DNA of 64,000 nucleotides from Oribacterium sp. (GCA_004554245.1 SFND01000021.1:18107-82106), one strand, 5' to 3'; positions 34,926-43,967 are shown, counted from the first letter of the stretch. Numbers and translations: made by a program. Notes: generated by a model from the sequence alone, not told the origin.

Positions 34926-37165
34926 CGTCCACCTCCCGGAAGCTTCTCGACGAGTTCCGCCGCCAGACCGAGCTTTCGATAGCGCTCCAGTATGATCTGT
35001 GCCGTCGTCGGATCCGACTGCGGAGCGATGATGTAGATATCGCCGTCATTGCCCTGTCCTGCGATATCCGTCGTACGCATGGTGCGCTCGAGAAGCGTAG
35101 AAATCTCTTTGAGCGAGCGACGCTCGCGGTGAACCCGAAGCAGGGAATAGGTACTCACGTGACGCTTCTGCATCTCTTCATGTATCTTCTCCTGCTCGCA
35201 AAGATACGCCGCGTTGACGATGATCGTATCACCGAGATAGGTTTTCAGACGATTCGCCTGCTGATAATCATAGGCACGGGTCAGAAACTGCTCCGTCAGT
35301 CGCCGGAGGATGCGAATCAGGTTGATATAATAGCTACTGATCTGACTGTAATCCACATGATAAATCATAATCAGCAGTGCATAATAACCGTTCTGACGAA
35401 CGCCACTGAGGAGCATCGGATAACCGCTTTCCAGTTTCCGATTCACCCATACCTCGTCCCGGTCAAGAATCGGAAGCAGGGATCGATAAGCCTCCAGCTC
35501 GATGGAGCGGGACAGTCCGGTCACCCCTGGACTGCACACCTCGAGGCGTGCGAAACGGGCATCCTCCTGAGGCACAGAATAGATGGCGATGGAATGATTA
35601 TTCAGCACCTCCTCCATCGCAAGAATCGACTCCGAAAAGATTTTTTGGGGGATGGTATGGCTGAGCCGCTCTACTACCTCAAAAATCCGTCCGAAACCGT
35701 CCCGGCTTTCGATCAGATTTCGCTTATATTCATTTTTATAGTCCTGCATTTCCTGATAGAGCCCGGTCACAAACTGGAGTTCTTCACCATACTTTTTCGC
35801 TTCATTCCGAAGCGCCTGCTCCGTATCCCGGTTTCGCTCACAAAGATAGCCACAGACTGCACTTACCAGAAGAAGAAGGATGAATGGAAGCCAGTTGCTC
35901 GGATCATAAAACAGCTGAACCCAGTTTCGTCCTTCCCGATAAAACGCGACGCTGAGGGACAGGACTTCCATCACGGCCGTCATCAGACCGATACCGGTTC
36001 CATAAGTACTCGACATGATGACCACAAAAAGAAGGCGTATATCGATCATACGAAACTGTGCACTGCTTCCGGCCAGTCGATTCAATAGCTCCACCAACAG
36101 GCCGCCCAGTACCAGCTCCGCCCCAATCAGTATACGATTTCTCAGAATCGCATAGCGCTGTACGCGTTCCTTCCAGCTCTTTTTTTCTGCTGTCTGCTCC
36201 TTATACGCCTGAAAATACGTGTCCAGTTCTGCAACACAGTCTTTCATCGCATACCATCCATAGAGCCGACGGGCGACGTTTTCCATCGAATTTTCTGTAG
36301 ACGCGAGATGCACTGGCTCGCTGCTTTCGCACTGGACGATCGTATCCGGAAAATATCCCTGAAGGCGTTCTGCGAGATGCTGAAAAGAGGCATGTCCATA
36401 AGCCATAAGCTCCAGCTCTTCAGGTTCACCCATCCAGTGATCCAGCAGACGGTAAAGGAAGAGGCTCAGGTCCTCGATATCGATGAAGCATGCCTGCTCC
36501 TCCGGATTGACCGGAATCATCCAGTGTGCCGTTTTCTTCTCCTGCAGGGCCGCAAAGGTCTGATACAGCCAGTCCTGCGGGTTCGTACCACTGATAAAAT
36601 ATGGACTGCGGATGATTTTCAACTGAATCTGATTCGAACGCGTGTAGGCATGACACAGATCTTCTGCCGTTTTCTGAAAAATCGACGCAGCCGTCGGTGC
36701 ATCTTCACCTGGCTGATTCGTCGTCACAAAAATGAAGCGTTCAATCTGTTTCTGACGACAGAGTTCCAGCACATGCCGAAGTTCCATCAGCTCTGCTTCC
36801 GGGCTCTGCCCGAAGGTAAGTGCACGTGAAACATAAATGACCGTCATAAAATCATACATGAAAAACTGACGGCGGAAATGATCCCCCATCAGCGCACTCT
36901 GAAACCAGCGGATATGTCCGGATCTTCTCGTTTCCAGATCTCTCGCCATCAGAACCACCGGCTGTTCTCCAAAAATCATATTCAGATGTTCTTCGTTAAA
37001 ATAAGACACATTGCCACACAGTAATGTGTCCTTTCTCAGCTCCTGCACCACTTTCCTCTCCACGGTAAACTCACAGAATGATGAATAAAATCTAGCACTG
37101 AACTCCAGGACTTTCAATGTAAAAAAACGCTTAAAAAGTCGAGTATTTCTGTTGAGCAGTGCCAT
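34922..37165 (-). CDS. pelD: PelD-like c-di-GMP receptor fused to a degenerate SDR (epimerase-like) domain
   Basis: A 747-residue protein. Residues ~50-320 resemble an extended SDR sugar epimerase (IERFIFVTTNQ, IIRSPYFISGTNPQDW, CFIDIEDLSLFLYRLL) but lack a GxxGxxG loop, and the YxxxK site reads SIFQK. Four hydrophobic segments (~340-440) follow, then a coil, a GAF-like domain (~495-620) and a C-terminal GGDEF-like domain. There the active site is NDGDI while RTTD (~697-700) keeps the RxxD I-site, as in PelD, which activates Pel synthesis on binding c-di-GMP. A longer frame begins with TTG inside the ackA terminator stem, so the ATG at 37165 is preferred, though its ribosome site (AAGCGG) is poor. 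Confidence 0.82.
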   Translation of the reverse strand: MALLNRNTRLFKRFFTLKVLEFSARFYSSFCEFTVERKVVQELRKDTLLCGNVSYFNEEHLNMIFGEQPVVLMARDLETRRSGHIRWFQSALMGDHFRRQFFMYDFMTVIYVSRALTFGQSPEAELMELRHVLELCRQKQIERFIFVTTNQPGEDAPTAASIFQKTAEDLCHAYTRSNQIQLKIIRSPYFISGTNPQDWLYQTFAALQEKKTAHWMIPVNPEEQACFIDIEDLSLFLYRLLDHWMGEPEELELMAYGHASFQHLAERLQGYFPDTIVQCESSEPVHLASTENSMENVARRLYGWYAMKDCVAELDTYFQAYKEQTAEKKSWKERVQRYAILRNRILIGAELVLGGLLVELLNRLAGSSAQFRMIDIRLLFVVIMSSTYGTGIGLMTAVMEVLSLSVAFYREGRNWVQLFYDPSNWLPFILLLLVSAVCGYLCERNRDTEQALRNEAKKYGEELQFVTGLYQEMQDYKNEYKRNLIESRDGFGRIFEVVERLSHTIPQKIFSESILAMEEVLNNHSIAIYSVPQEDARFARLEVCSPGVTGLSRSIELEAYRSLLPILDRDEVWVNRKLESGYPMLLSGVRQNGYYALLIMIYHVDYSQISSYYINLIRILRRLTEQFLTRAYDYQQANRLKTYLGDTIIVNAAYLCEQEKIHEEMQKRHVSTYSLLRVHRERRSLKEISTLLERTMRTTDIAGQGNDGDIYIIAPQSDPTTAQIILERYRKLGLAAELVEKLPGGGR

Positions 37166-37170
37166 TAACC

Positions 37171-37205
37171 GCTTAAAAAAAGACCTGGACAACGTCCAGG
37201 TCTGA
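37171..37205 (-). terminator. Rho-independent terminator of ackA, abutting pelD
   Basis: AGACCTGGAC pairs with GTCCAGGTCT around a 3-nt loop, followed by TTTTTTT on the minus strand. The T-run ends about 8 nt before the pelD ATG, leaving no room for a pel promoter between them. Confidence 0.9.
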
Positions 37206-37219
37206 AGGGATATAAAAGA

Positions 37220-38425
37220 TTACTGAGCCTCTACGAGACGAAGTGTATCTCTTGCGATCGCGAGCTCCTCGTTGGTCGGGATCAGGAAGACCTTGACCTT
37301 CGAATCGTCTGCAGAGATCAGAGCCTCCTTACCGCGTACGTTGTTACGCTCCGGATCGATCTTTGCGCCGATGAAGCTGAGGTACTCATCGATGATGATC
37401 TGACGGGAAAGCTTGTCGTTCTCGCCGACACCAGCGGTGAAGGCGATGGCATCTACACCGTTCATAGCTGCAGCGTATGCACCGATGTACTTCGCTACTC
37501 TGTAACGGAATGCGTCGAGTGCAACCTTAGCCATGTGGTTGCCTGCGTTCGCTGCGTTCTCAACATCACGGAAGTCAGAGGATACACCGCCGGAAAGGCC
37601 GAGTACACCGGACTTCTTGTTGAGGATGTTCAGAACCTCATCCACGGTCTTGTTCTCGTGGTTGCAGATGAACTGAACGACCGCCGGATCGATATCGCCG
37701 GAACGGGTACCCATGATCAGGCCCTCAAGAGGGGTGAGACCCATGGAAGTATCTACGCCCTTACCGCCGATGGAAGCAGAAACGGATGCACCGTTGCCGA
37801 GATGGCATACGATCACCTTTGCCTTCTCCGGATCGAGACCGCCGAACCTGATGGTCTCCTTCGATACGAATGCATGAGATGTACCGTGGAAGCCGTAACG
37901 ACGGATGCCGTACTTCTCATAGTACTCGGTCGGGATTGCGTAGTAGTACGCCTTCTCCGGAAGGGTCATACCGAAGGTAGTATCAAATACAGCTACGTTT
38001 GGCTTGCCCGGAACGACCTTCTCGCATGCCTCGATACCCATGAGGTTTGCAGGGTTGTGCAGAGGGCCGAGATCGAAGCAGGAACGGATAACGTCCTTCA
38101 CGTGCTCGTCTACGATGCAGGACTCTGTGATGTTTGGACCAGCATGGAGTACACGGTGTCCGATGGCACCGATCTCATCAACGGTCTTTACTACACCGTG
38201 CTCTGCATCGGTGAGTGCATCAAATACCAGCTTTACAGCGACGCTGTGATCCGGCATAGCGGACTCAATAACGAAATCCTCCTTGCCCGGTACCTTATGT
38301 GTGAGCTTACTGCCCTCAATGGCGATACGCTCGCAGAGACCCTTTGCAAGAACGGCCTCATTCTCCATATCGATGAGCTGATACTTGAGGGATGATGAAC
38401 CACAGTTCAGTACAAGAATTTTCAT
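37220..38425 (-). CDS. ackA: Acetate kinase
   Basis: A 401-residue cytoplasmic enzyme that converts acetyl phosphate and ADP to acetate and ATP. It opens MKILVLNCGSSSLKYQL, the phosphate-loop signature, and contains GHRVLHAG (~88), HLGNGASV (~208) and GDIDPA (~240), all diagnostic. Length is normal. GGAGAG lies upstream of the ATG. It follows pta by 98 nt across a hairpin, forming the usual pta-ackA unit, and ends at a strong terminator. Confidence 0.97.
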   Translation of the reverse strand: MKILVLNCGSSSLKYQLIDMENEAVLAKGLCERIAIEGSKLTHKVPGKEDFVIESAMPDHSVAVKLVFDALTDAEHGVVKTVDEIGAIGHRVLHAGPNITESCIVDEHVKDVIRSCFDLGPLHNPANLMGIEACEKVVPGKPNVAVFDTTFGMTLPEKAYYYAIPTEYYEKYGIRRYGFHGTSHAFVSKETIRFGGLDPEKAKVIVCHLGNGASVSASIGGKGVDTSMGLTPLEGLIMGTRSGDIDPAVVQFICNHENKTVDEVLNILNKKSGVLGLSGGVSSDFRDVENAANAGNHMAKVALDAFRYRVAKYIGAYAAAMNGVDAIAFTAGVGENDKLSRQIIIDEYLSFIGAKIDPERNNVRGKEALISADDSKVKVFLIPTNEELAIARDTLRLVEAQ

Positions 38426-38457
38426 GGGTATTACTCTCCTAAATGTTTATAATGATG

Positions 38458-38501
38458 ATCTGCTGCAGTACCTGATACTCTACCAGGCACACGCAGCAGA
38501 T
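38458..38501 (-). other. Intercistronic hairpin between pta and ackA
   Basis: ATCTGCTGC (38458-38466) pairs with GCAGCAGAT (38493-38501), with an inner CCTG/CAGG stem. No T-tract follows directly on the minus strand, so it may set mRNA processing or stability rather than terminate. Confidence 0.55.
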
Positions 38502-38523
38502 AAAAGAAATCAAATCTTATCGA

Positions 38524-39531
38524 TTACGCGTTCTGTGCCTGTACCGCAGTCATTGCTACGACGCCAACGATATCATCTGCAAAACAGCCACGGCTGAGGT
38601 CGTTCACCGGCATGCTGAGACCCTGAAGAACAGGACCGTAAGCACCCGCGTGCGCAAGTCTCTGAACGAGCTTGTAGCCGATGTTACCAGCCTCGAGGGA
38701 CGGGAATACAAGTACGTTCGCATGGCCTGCAACCTTGCTGCCCGGAGCCTTGAGCTCTGCTACAGAAGGAACGAGTGCGGCATCGAGCTGAAGCTCACCG
38801 TCGAGGGCGATCTCCGGATGCTGCTCGTTTGCGATCTTGACAGCCTCTGCAACCTTGGTTACATCATCATGCTTTGCAGAACCCTTGGAGGAGTATGAAA
38901 GCATCGCAACCTTCGGCTCACGGCCGACGAAGGTCTGGAAGGACTGTGCGGAAAGGTACGCGATCTCCGCCAGCTTCTCGGAATCGAAATCGGTATTTAC
39001 TGCGCAGTCAGCGAATACGAAGAGGCCGTTGCCGTCGATCTGCTCACCGAACTCACAGTTCGGAACCTCCATAAGGAAGAAACCGGAAACGGACTTGATG
39101 CCTGGCTTGGTCTTCAGAAGCTGAAGTGCCGGACGAATGGTGTTACCAGTGGAGTGGCATGCACCGGAAACGGCACCGTCTGCGTCACCGCACTTACACA
39201 TAAGGCATGCATAGTACATGTAATCCTTCGTCATCTGCTCCTCAGCCTGCTCCGGGGTAAGGCCCTTCTTCGCACGAAGCTCGACGAACTTGTCGATGTA
39301 CTTCTGACGGTTCGGATCTGTAAACGGATCAACGATGGTTGCACCAGTGAGGTCATAGCCTGCACCGTTCTTCTCGATCTCCTCCGGAGTACCGATGATC
39401 ACGAGGTTCGCGATGCCCTCCTTTAAGATCTTCTCAGCAGCCTCGAATGTTCTCTTATCCATGGACTCTGGAAGAACGATGGTCTTCTTGTCTGCCTTTG
39501 CCTTCGCCTTGATTGTGTCAATAAATGCCAT
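38524..39531 (-). CDS. pta: Phosphate acetyltransferase
   Basis: A 335-residue cytoplasmic enzyme of the short, single-domain type. It converts acetyl-CoA and phosphate to acetyl phosphate. VLPESMDKRTFEAAEKIL (~20-37), GAVSGACHSTGNTIRPALQ (~119-137) and NVLVFPSLEAGNIGYKLVQRL (~275-295) are clear Pta signatures. AGAGGAG lies ahead of the ATG. Driven by the promoter at 39642-39669 with a ~100-nt leader. Confidence 0.97.
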   Translation of the reverse strand: MAFIDTIKAKAKADKKTIVLPESMDKRTFEAAEKILKEGIANLVIIGTPEEIEKNGAGYDLTGATIVDPFTDPNRQKYIDKFVELRAKKGLTPEQAEEQMTKDYMYYACLMCKCGDADGAVSGACHSTGNTIRPALQLLKTKPGIKSVSGFFLMEVPNCEFGEQIDGNGLFVFADCAVNTDFDSEKLAEIAYLSAQSFQTFVGREPKVAMLSYSSKGSAKHDDVTKVAEAVKIANEQHPEIALDGELQLDAALVPSVAELKAPGSKVAGHANVLVFPSLEAGNIGYKLVQRLAHAGAYGPVLQGLSMPVNDLSRGCFADDIVGVVAMTAVQAQNA

Positions 39532-39641
39532 TTCAGATTTCTCCTCTCAATGCTATTTATACAATTTTACCAGTGGAAACCCACTGATTCATTCATGAAG
39601 GTACGCACGCGTGGTATGCGTGTATACAATTTGACATTGCT

Positions 39642-39669
39642 ATTATACTCGATAAAAAGCGCTCTGCAA
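39642..39669 (-). promoter_or_regulatory. Promoter of pta-ackA
   Basis: Minus-strand TTGCAG, 16 nt, TATAAT. The -35 box and spacer lie inside the darA terminator (39654-39687). A small GCACGCGTGG-type hairpin sits in the leader near 39604-39620. Confidence 0.7.
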
Positions 39670-39687
39670 TGCATGAGGAGCGCTTTT
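39654..39687 (-). terminator. Rho-independent terminator of darA
   Basis: AAAAGCGCTC pairs with GAGCGCTTTTT across a 13-nt loop. The trailing T-run continues into the pta promoter. Confidence 0.8.
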
Positions 39688-39770
39688 CGTGCACAAAATC
39701 ACGGACATTCTGACAAGTTCATAACAAATCCGTCCTACGGCAGCGCCCTGTCGTCTCGAACGACTGCGTT

Positions 39771-40103
39771 TCAGTACTTCTCGAAACGGTCCAGGTCGAC
39801 CACCATGATCGTCGCGCCGCCGATCTCGACCGGCATCGGCATCGTGGTGTAGGTGCCCATCGAGGTGCCGGAAACGTAAGGCATGTTCACCGTAATCTTC
39901 TGGCGCTTGCCGCACTGCTTCTTGATGAGCTCGATGCACTCGTCCACCATATCATCCTGGGTCGCGATCATCAGCGTCGAGTTGCCCTTCCGAAGGAAGC
40001 CACCCGTCGACGCCAGCTTCGTCACCTGGAAGTGATCCTTATTCAGTGCATCCATCACATCGTCTTCGTTATCGTTACGAACAATCGCATAAATCAGTTT
40101 CAT
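39771..40103 (-). CDS. darA: Cyclic-di-AMP receptor, DarA/PstA (YaaQ) family
   Basis: A 110-residue PII-like cytoplasmic protein that binds c-di-AMP. MKLIYAIVRNDNEDDVMDAL opens the protein, and KLASTGGFLRKGNSTLMIAT (~28-47) contains the conserved nucleotide-contact loop with Gly-Gly-Phe. The effect of the bound protein is still unclear in the family. The ATG at 40103 is set by AGAGG at 7 nt; an ATG ten codons upstream lacks a ribosome site. It is a single-gene unit between tmcAL and pta. Confidence 0.92.
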   Translation of the reverse strand: MKLIYAIVRNDNEDDVMDALNKDHFQVTKLASTGGFLRKGNSTLMIATQDDMVDECIELIKKQCGKRQKITVNMPYVSGTSMGTYTTMPMPVEIGGATIMVVDLDRFEKY

Positions 40104-40219
40104 ACTGTACCTCTTTTCTGTCCTGCATAGCACGTATTTTGCCTTCTATTTTATCATAGCCGGGCGGCGTTTTCTACAAAACAAATGGGTTTCGTGGTGG
40201 ATGAATGCACTGTTTTGAC

Positions 40220-40244
40220 AGGGGCCGGCCCTCCGGCTCCCCCC
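40220..40244 (-). other. GC-rich hairpin after tmcAL
   Basis: GGGGAGCCGG and CCGGCCCC can pair on the minus strand, 11 nt beyond the tmcAL stop. The T-run is short, so terminator function is uncertain. Confidence 0.5.
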
Positions 40245-40254
40245 TTTGCGTATA

Positions 40255-41667
40255 TTATCCGATCACCATGAATCGTCTTGTAAACTCATTTTCCAAGTGT
40301 ACATCACTGTCGTACGGGTGGTAGATCAGCCGGTACAGGTCGGCGGCGTAGAGGTCACTGCGGAACATGAGCTCGGCGTGGCCGGCGCGTATGCTCATAA
40401 GGAGGTCCTCCGGGCTTTCGATGGTCTGTCGGTGAAACGCGTCGAGGGTGCGCTGGTAGCGCGCCGGGGAGGTGACAGCAGTTGTGGCGATGGCTGAAAG
40501 CAGCTCCTTCGCCTCCTTCCGCACGCCGAGTACACGCACGTACGGCATCGTTTCAGCCTCTCCGAAGTAGGCACCGCGGAGGGCGGCGTGATCCTTCCGC
40601 TGGAGGTCGAGGAGGATATGGAGCAGCGCCCTCGAAATACGGCTGTAGGTGTAGTTCCGTGACTTCACAGCGGCGATGCGTTCACGGAAACGCATCCGCT
40701 CACGTACCTGTTTTCGGAGCGCGTCGGCGATCTCACGCGAGACGTCGAGGTAATCGCAGAGCACAGAATTCGCTTCCGGCGCCACGCTGTCGAGGTAGCT
40801 GAGCTGCAGCAGACGGTAGCTCAGCATATCGCTCAGCATGTCGAGCGTCGCGTAGCCCTGGTGCGCCGCGCCACGGATGCCACGGAGTGGCGGGGCCGAA
40901 AGCTCCGCTGTCGTCGTCCTGCTGCCCTCTTCCACCTCCTGTGAAGTGACACGCTCCGGGGCCGATTCTTCTTTCGCAGCCACACACGACAGCTCATTCT
41001 GCAGGATCGCGTCGCGGATCGAGTGGGCGCTCGGCAGACTCAGCTTTCGGCGAATGCAGGCGACCTCGAAGCAGTCACCCTGCCGTTTCACTGCTTTGAT
41101 ATACTCGAGTCCGAGCACGTCGTTGGACTGGAGATCAAATGCGCTTCGGTTCTCGAGCATCATCTCGAAGGCCTCCTCGTCATCACCGCTGAGGACGAGC
41201 TTCATCGCTTCTGCCCGCGCCTTCGGATAACTCATGCCGGAGGCCACACCGTCGCGGACGACAGCATTGAACTTCGCATGGGCGGTGGAGCCGGTGGAAA
41301 GCTCGAGGGCGGCCATCTGCTGGAGCTTCGCGAGGTCAGCGGATTCGGAGCCGAACACGAGCTGGTCCACGAAGCCGAGGGAACGCAGAACCGCGACACC
41401 ACCGGCCGCGAAATCCTCTGCGCTGGAGGTCGAGAACATGACCGGGATCTGCACGACGAGGTCAACGCCATGCAGGAGTGCGTCCCGGGCGCGCTCGTAC
41501 TTGTCGAAGATCGCCGGCTCGCCGCGCTGCACGAAATCGCCGGACATCGCGGCGACGATGACATCCGCATGGTACTCGGCGCGGATCTGATTGATCATGT
41601 ACTGATGTCCCGCATGGAAGGGATTGTATTCGGTGATGATACCGACGACTTTTTTTCCGTTGATCAT
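40255..41667 (-). CDS. tmcAL: tRNA(Met) cytidine acetate ligase
   Basis: A 470-residue cytoplasmic enzyme that forms acetyl-AMP from acetate and ATP and acetylates C34 of elongator tRNA-Met. GIITEYNPFHAGH (~9-21) contains the nucleotidyltransferase HxGH motif, and MSGDFVQRGEPAIFDKYERA (~41-60) is the family signature. The ATG at 41667 (MINGKKVV) is set by GAGG at 5 nt. Residues ~235-270 form a divergent Ser/Ala/Glu-rich insert. Its acetate substrate is the product of the neighbouring pta-ackA pathway. Confidence 0.93.
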   Translation of the reverse strand: MINGKKVVGIITEYNPFHAGHQYMINQIRAEYHADVIVAAMSGDFVQRGEPAIFDKYERARDALLHGVDLVVQIPVMFSTSSAEDFAAGGVAVLRSLGFVDQLVFGSESADLAKLQQMAALELSTGSTAHAKFNAVVRDGVASGMSYPKARAEAMKLVLSGDDEEAFEMMLENRSAFDLQSNDVLGLEYIKAVKRQGDCFEVACIRRKLSLPSAHSIRDAILQNELSCVAAKEESAPERVTSQEVEEGSRTTTAELSAPPLRGIRGAAHQGYATLDMLSDMLSYRLLQLSYLDSVAPEANSVLCDYLDVSREIADALRKQVRERMRFRERIAAVKSRNYTYSRISRALLHILLDLQRKDHAALRGAYFGEAETMPYVRVLGVRKEAKELLSAIATTAVTSPARYQRTLDAFHRQTIESPEDLLMSIRAGHAELMFRSDLYAADLYRLIYHPYDSDVHLENEFTRRFMVIG

Positions 41668-41806
41668 TGTGTCCTCACAGCCAGGATCCGAACGCTCTAC
41701 AGCACTTTGCTTCCGGCAGAAGGCGGTCTCGGCAGTCCTGGTCATCTTTCATAATGTCGATTCGTGTTGAATCATCTGCATGATTCAGATACAAGACAAA
41801 TATATC

Positions 41807-41847
41807 AAAAAAAGCGCACGACGGAAATCTCACTTTCCATCATGCGC
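41807..41847 (-). terminator. Rho-independent terminator of the PFL-family gene
   Basis: A 14-bp stem (GCGCATGATGGAAA with TTTCCGTCGTGCGC, three G-T pairs) followed by TTTTTTT on the minus strand. Confidence 0.9.
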
Positions 41848-41910
41848 ATGAAATCATGTTTCGTTTCGAACCGCTCTGATGCTCATAAACATGAGCCGCT
41901 GATCAGTGCC

Positions 41911-43293
41911 TCAGTTCTTAAAGCTGTGGATCGGTGCCGGGATGCGTCCCTTACGGTTCACGAAGCCGGAGCAATCGAATGTGTTGACCGCCATGACCGG
42001 TGCGTGTCCGAGGAGGCCGCCGAAATCGACGTGGTCGCCGACCTTCTTGCCGATGGCCGGGATGACACGAACCGCGGTGGTTTTCTGGTTGACCATGCCG
42101 AGGGCTGCCTCGTCCGCGATGATACCGGAGATCGTGGTCGCCGGCGTGTCGCCCGGGATGGCGATCATATCGAGACCGACAGAGCATACGCAGGTCATCG
42201 CCTCGAGCTTCTCGATGTTGAGGGCACCTGCCTCGACGGCATTGATCATACCCTGATCCTCGGAAACCGGGATGAACGCGCCGCTGAGTCCGCCGACGGA
42301 GCTGGACGCCATGATACCGCCCTTCTTCACCTGGTCGTTCAGCATCGCCAGTGCGGCGGTCGTGCCCGGTGCACCGGTACGCTCGAGTCCCATCGCCTCC
42401 AGGATGTCCGAAACCGAATCACCGATGGCTGGCGTCGGTGCGAGGGAGAGGTCAATGATGCCGAACGGAACACCGAGCTTACGGCTCGCCTCCTTCGCTA
42501 CCAGCTGGCCTACGCGGGTGATCTTAAACGCGGTCTTCTTGATGAGCTCGGACAACTCCTCGAAGTCAAGGCCCTCCGCGTGCTGCAGTGCATCACGTAC
42601 GACGCCCGGTCCAGAAACACCGACGTTCAGGATACAGTCTGCCTCGGAAACGCCATGGAAGGCGCCGGCCATGAACGGGTTGTCATCCGGTGCGTTACAG
42701 AAAACGACAAGCTTCGAGCAGGCGCTCGAGTCGGTGTCGGCGGTACGCTCGGCCGCCTCACGGATCATCTCACCCATAAGACGAACGGCGTCCATATTGA
42801 TACCGGTCTTCGTGGAGCCGAGGTTGACGCTGGAGCAGACGATGTCGGTCTCGGCGAGCGCCTGTGGGATCGCACGCATCAGCATCTCATCCGCCGGGGT
42901 CATGCCCTTCTGGCAGATGGCAGAGAAACCGCCGAGGAAATTGACCCCGACTGCCTTCGCTGCCTTGTCAAGGGTATGGGCGACCTTCACGAAATCCGCA
43001 GAGGACTTGCAGGCACTGCCGGCCGCGATCGCAATCGGCGTGACGGAGATACGCTTGTTGACGATCGGCACACTGTACTCGCGGCTGATCTCCTCTCCTG
43101 TCTTCACAAGGTCACGCGCATAGCGGGTGATTTTCTTATAGATGTTGTCACAGAAGGTGTCGACATCACCAGCTGCACAGTCGAGAAGACTGATTCCCAT
43201 GGTGATCGTACGGACATCGAGGTTATTATGTTCGATCATATTGTTGGTCTCCGCGACCTCCAGGACATTGACCGCATCAAAAGAGCTTGCCAT
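41911..43293 (-). CDS. PFL-family (UPF0210, DUF711) protein
   Basis: A 460-residue cytoplasmic protein of a conserved family of unknown biochemical role. Signatures are [16 protein letters not shown] (~28-43), [14 protein letters not shown] (~81-94), [15 protein letters not shown] (~155-169) and [15 protein letters not shown] (~344-358). AAGGAG lies 6 nt before the ATG. It follows the ACT-domain gene in the conserved ACT-PFL pair, here separated by 145 nt that hold a string of hairpins (43330-43437). Confidence 0.92.
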   Translation of the reverse strand: MASSFDAVNVLEVAETNNMIEHNNLDVRTITMGISLLDCAAGDVDTFCDNIYKKITRYARDLVKTGEEISREYSVPIVNKRISVTPIAIAAGSACKSSADFVKVAHTLDKAAKAVGVNFLGGFSAICQKGMTPADEMLMRAIPQALAETDIVCSSVNLGSTKTGINMDAVRLMGEMIREAAERTADTDSSACSKLVVFCNAPDDNPFMAGAFHGVSEADCILNVGVSGPGVVRDALQHAEGLDFEELSELIKKTAFKITRVGQLVAKEASRKLGVPFGIIDLSLAPTPAIGDSVSDILEAMGLERTGAPGTTAALAMLNDQVKKGGIMASSSVGGLSGAFIPVSEDQGMINAVEAGALNIEKLEAMTCVCSVGLDMIAIPGDTPATTISGIIADEAALGMVNQKTTAVRVIPAIGKKVGDHVDFGGLLGHAPVMAVNTFDCSGFVNRKGRIPAPIHSFKN

Positions 43294-43329
43294 TCTGATT
43301 CTCCTTTTCGTTTATGATAAAGTCTCGTG

Positions 43330-43437
43330 CGCTTCGCTGGCTGCCTTGGGCCTGAGATGGACCCTGCGGCAGTTCCTTCGGAACGCAATCACAGATTGCG
43401 CCATTTACGGTCGATGTTTGTCGAAACAAACATCTCC
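43330..43437. other. String of hairpins after the ACT gene (element G)
   Basis: From right to left, after the ACT-gene stop: GATGTTTGT/ACAAACATC with a CGAA loop (43413-43434), CGCAATC/GATTGCG, GTTCC/GGAAC, and further GC-rich pairs toward the PFL gene. The first hairpin begins 5 nt past the stop codon. Its GTTTG/CAAAC stem recurs at 46889-46910 and 59541-59563. Confidence 0.6.
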
Positions 43438-43438
43438 C

Positions 43439-43714
43439 TCAAATTCTATGCATCATCGTGAAGATCTCTTCGAGCTGCATCTTGATATCGACGCCAATCT
43501 GATCCTTACCATACTGTGCGATCTCGGCAGCGACGGTGTCGAAGCTCTCCGTAGAGTTCGACACATCCACGATCATCATCATGTTAAAGAATCCGCCGGT
43601 GATGGTCTGTGAGATATCGAGGATGTTGATGTTCTTCTCGGAAAGGAAGGTACAAACCTTCGCAATGATGCCGACGGTGTCCTTACCAACTACGGTGATA
43701 ATCGCTTTTTTCAT
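43439..43714 (-). CDS. ACT-domain protein (UPF0237)
   Basis: A 91-residue protein consisting of a single regulatory ACT fold: MKKAIITVVGKDTVGIIAKVCTFLSEKNINILDISQ. The KDxxGIIAxV ligand loop is intact. Family members are small-molecule sensors of unknown ligand. AGGAGG lies 5 nt before the ATG at 43714; a longer frame to 43837 has no ribosome site. It precedes the PFL-family gene, a conserved pairing in Clostridia. Confidence 0.93.
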   Translation of the reverse strand: MKKAIITVVGKDTVGIIAKVCTFLSEKNINILDISQTITGGFFNMMMIVDVSNSTESFDTVAAEIAQYGKDQIGVDIKMQLEEIFTMMHRI

Positions 43715-43943
43715 AGAGCCTCCTCTTATGCCTGCTGCCGGGTGCCAGCGCCGCCTCGGTTTCTGCATACATACTACATTTACATGTTTATATGCGGGAT
43801 AAAATCCCCGTATATGTATAGAACATGTCTGTTCCATGCTTTCTTAATATCTAAGCATTTAAAAAAGTAAAACGCAACCTGTTTTCCGCTTCGTCTATGA
43901 AAAAAACCATGCGTAAATCGCGCTTCTCATGTCCATAAATGCT

Positions 43944-43967
43944 AAAAAGGACAGGGTGACCCTGTCC
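43944..43967 (-). terminator. Rho-independent terminator of the MBL (YycJ-like) gene
   Basis: GGACAGGG pairs with CCCTGTCC around TCA and is followed by TTTTTAGC on the minus strand. Confidence 0.85.

Noticed and set aside
37150-37220. c-di-GMP riboswitch in front of pelD
   Set aside because: The only structure there is the ackA terminator; no GEMM-type fold or room for one exists.
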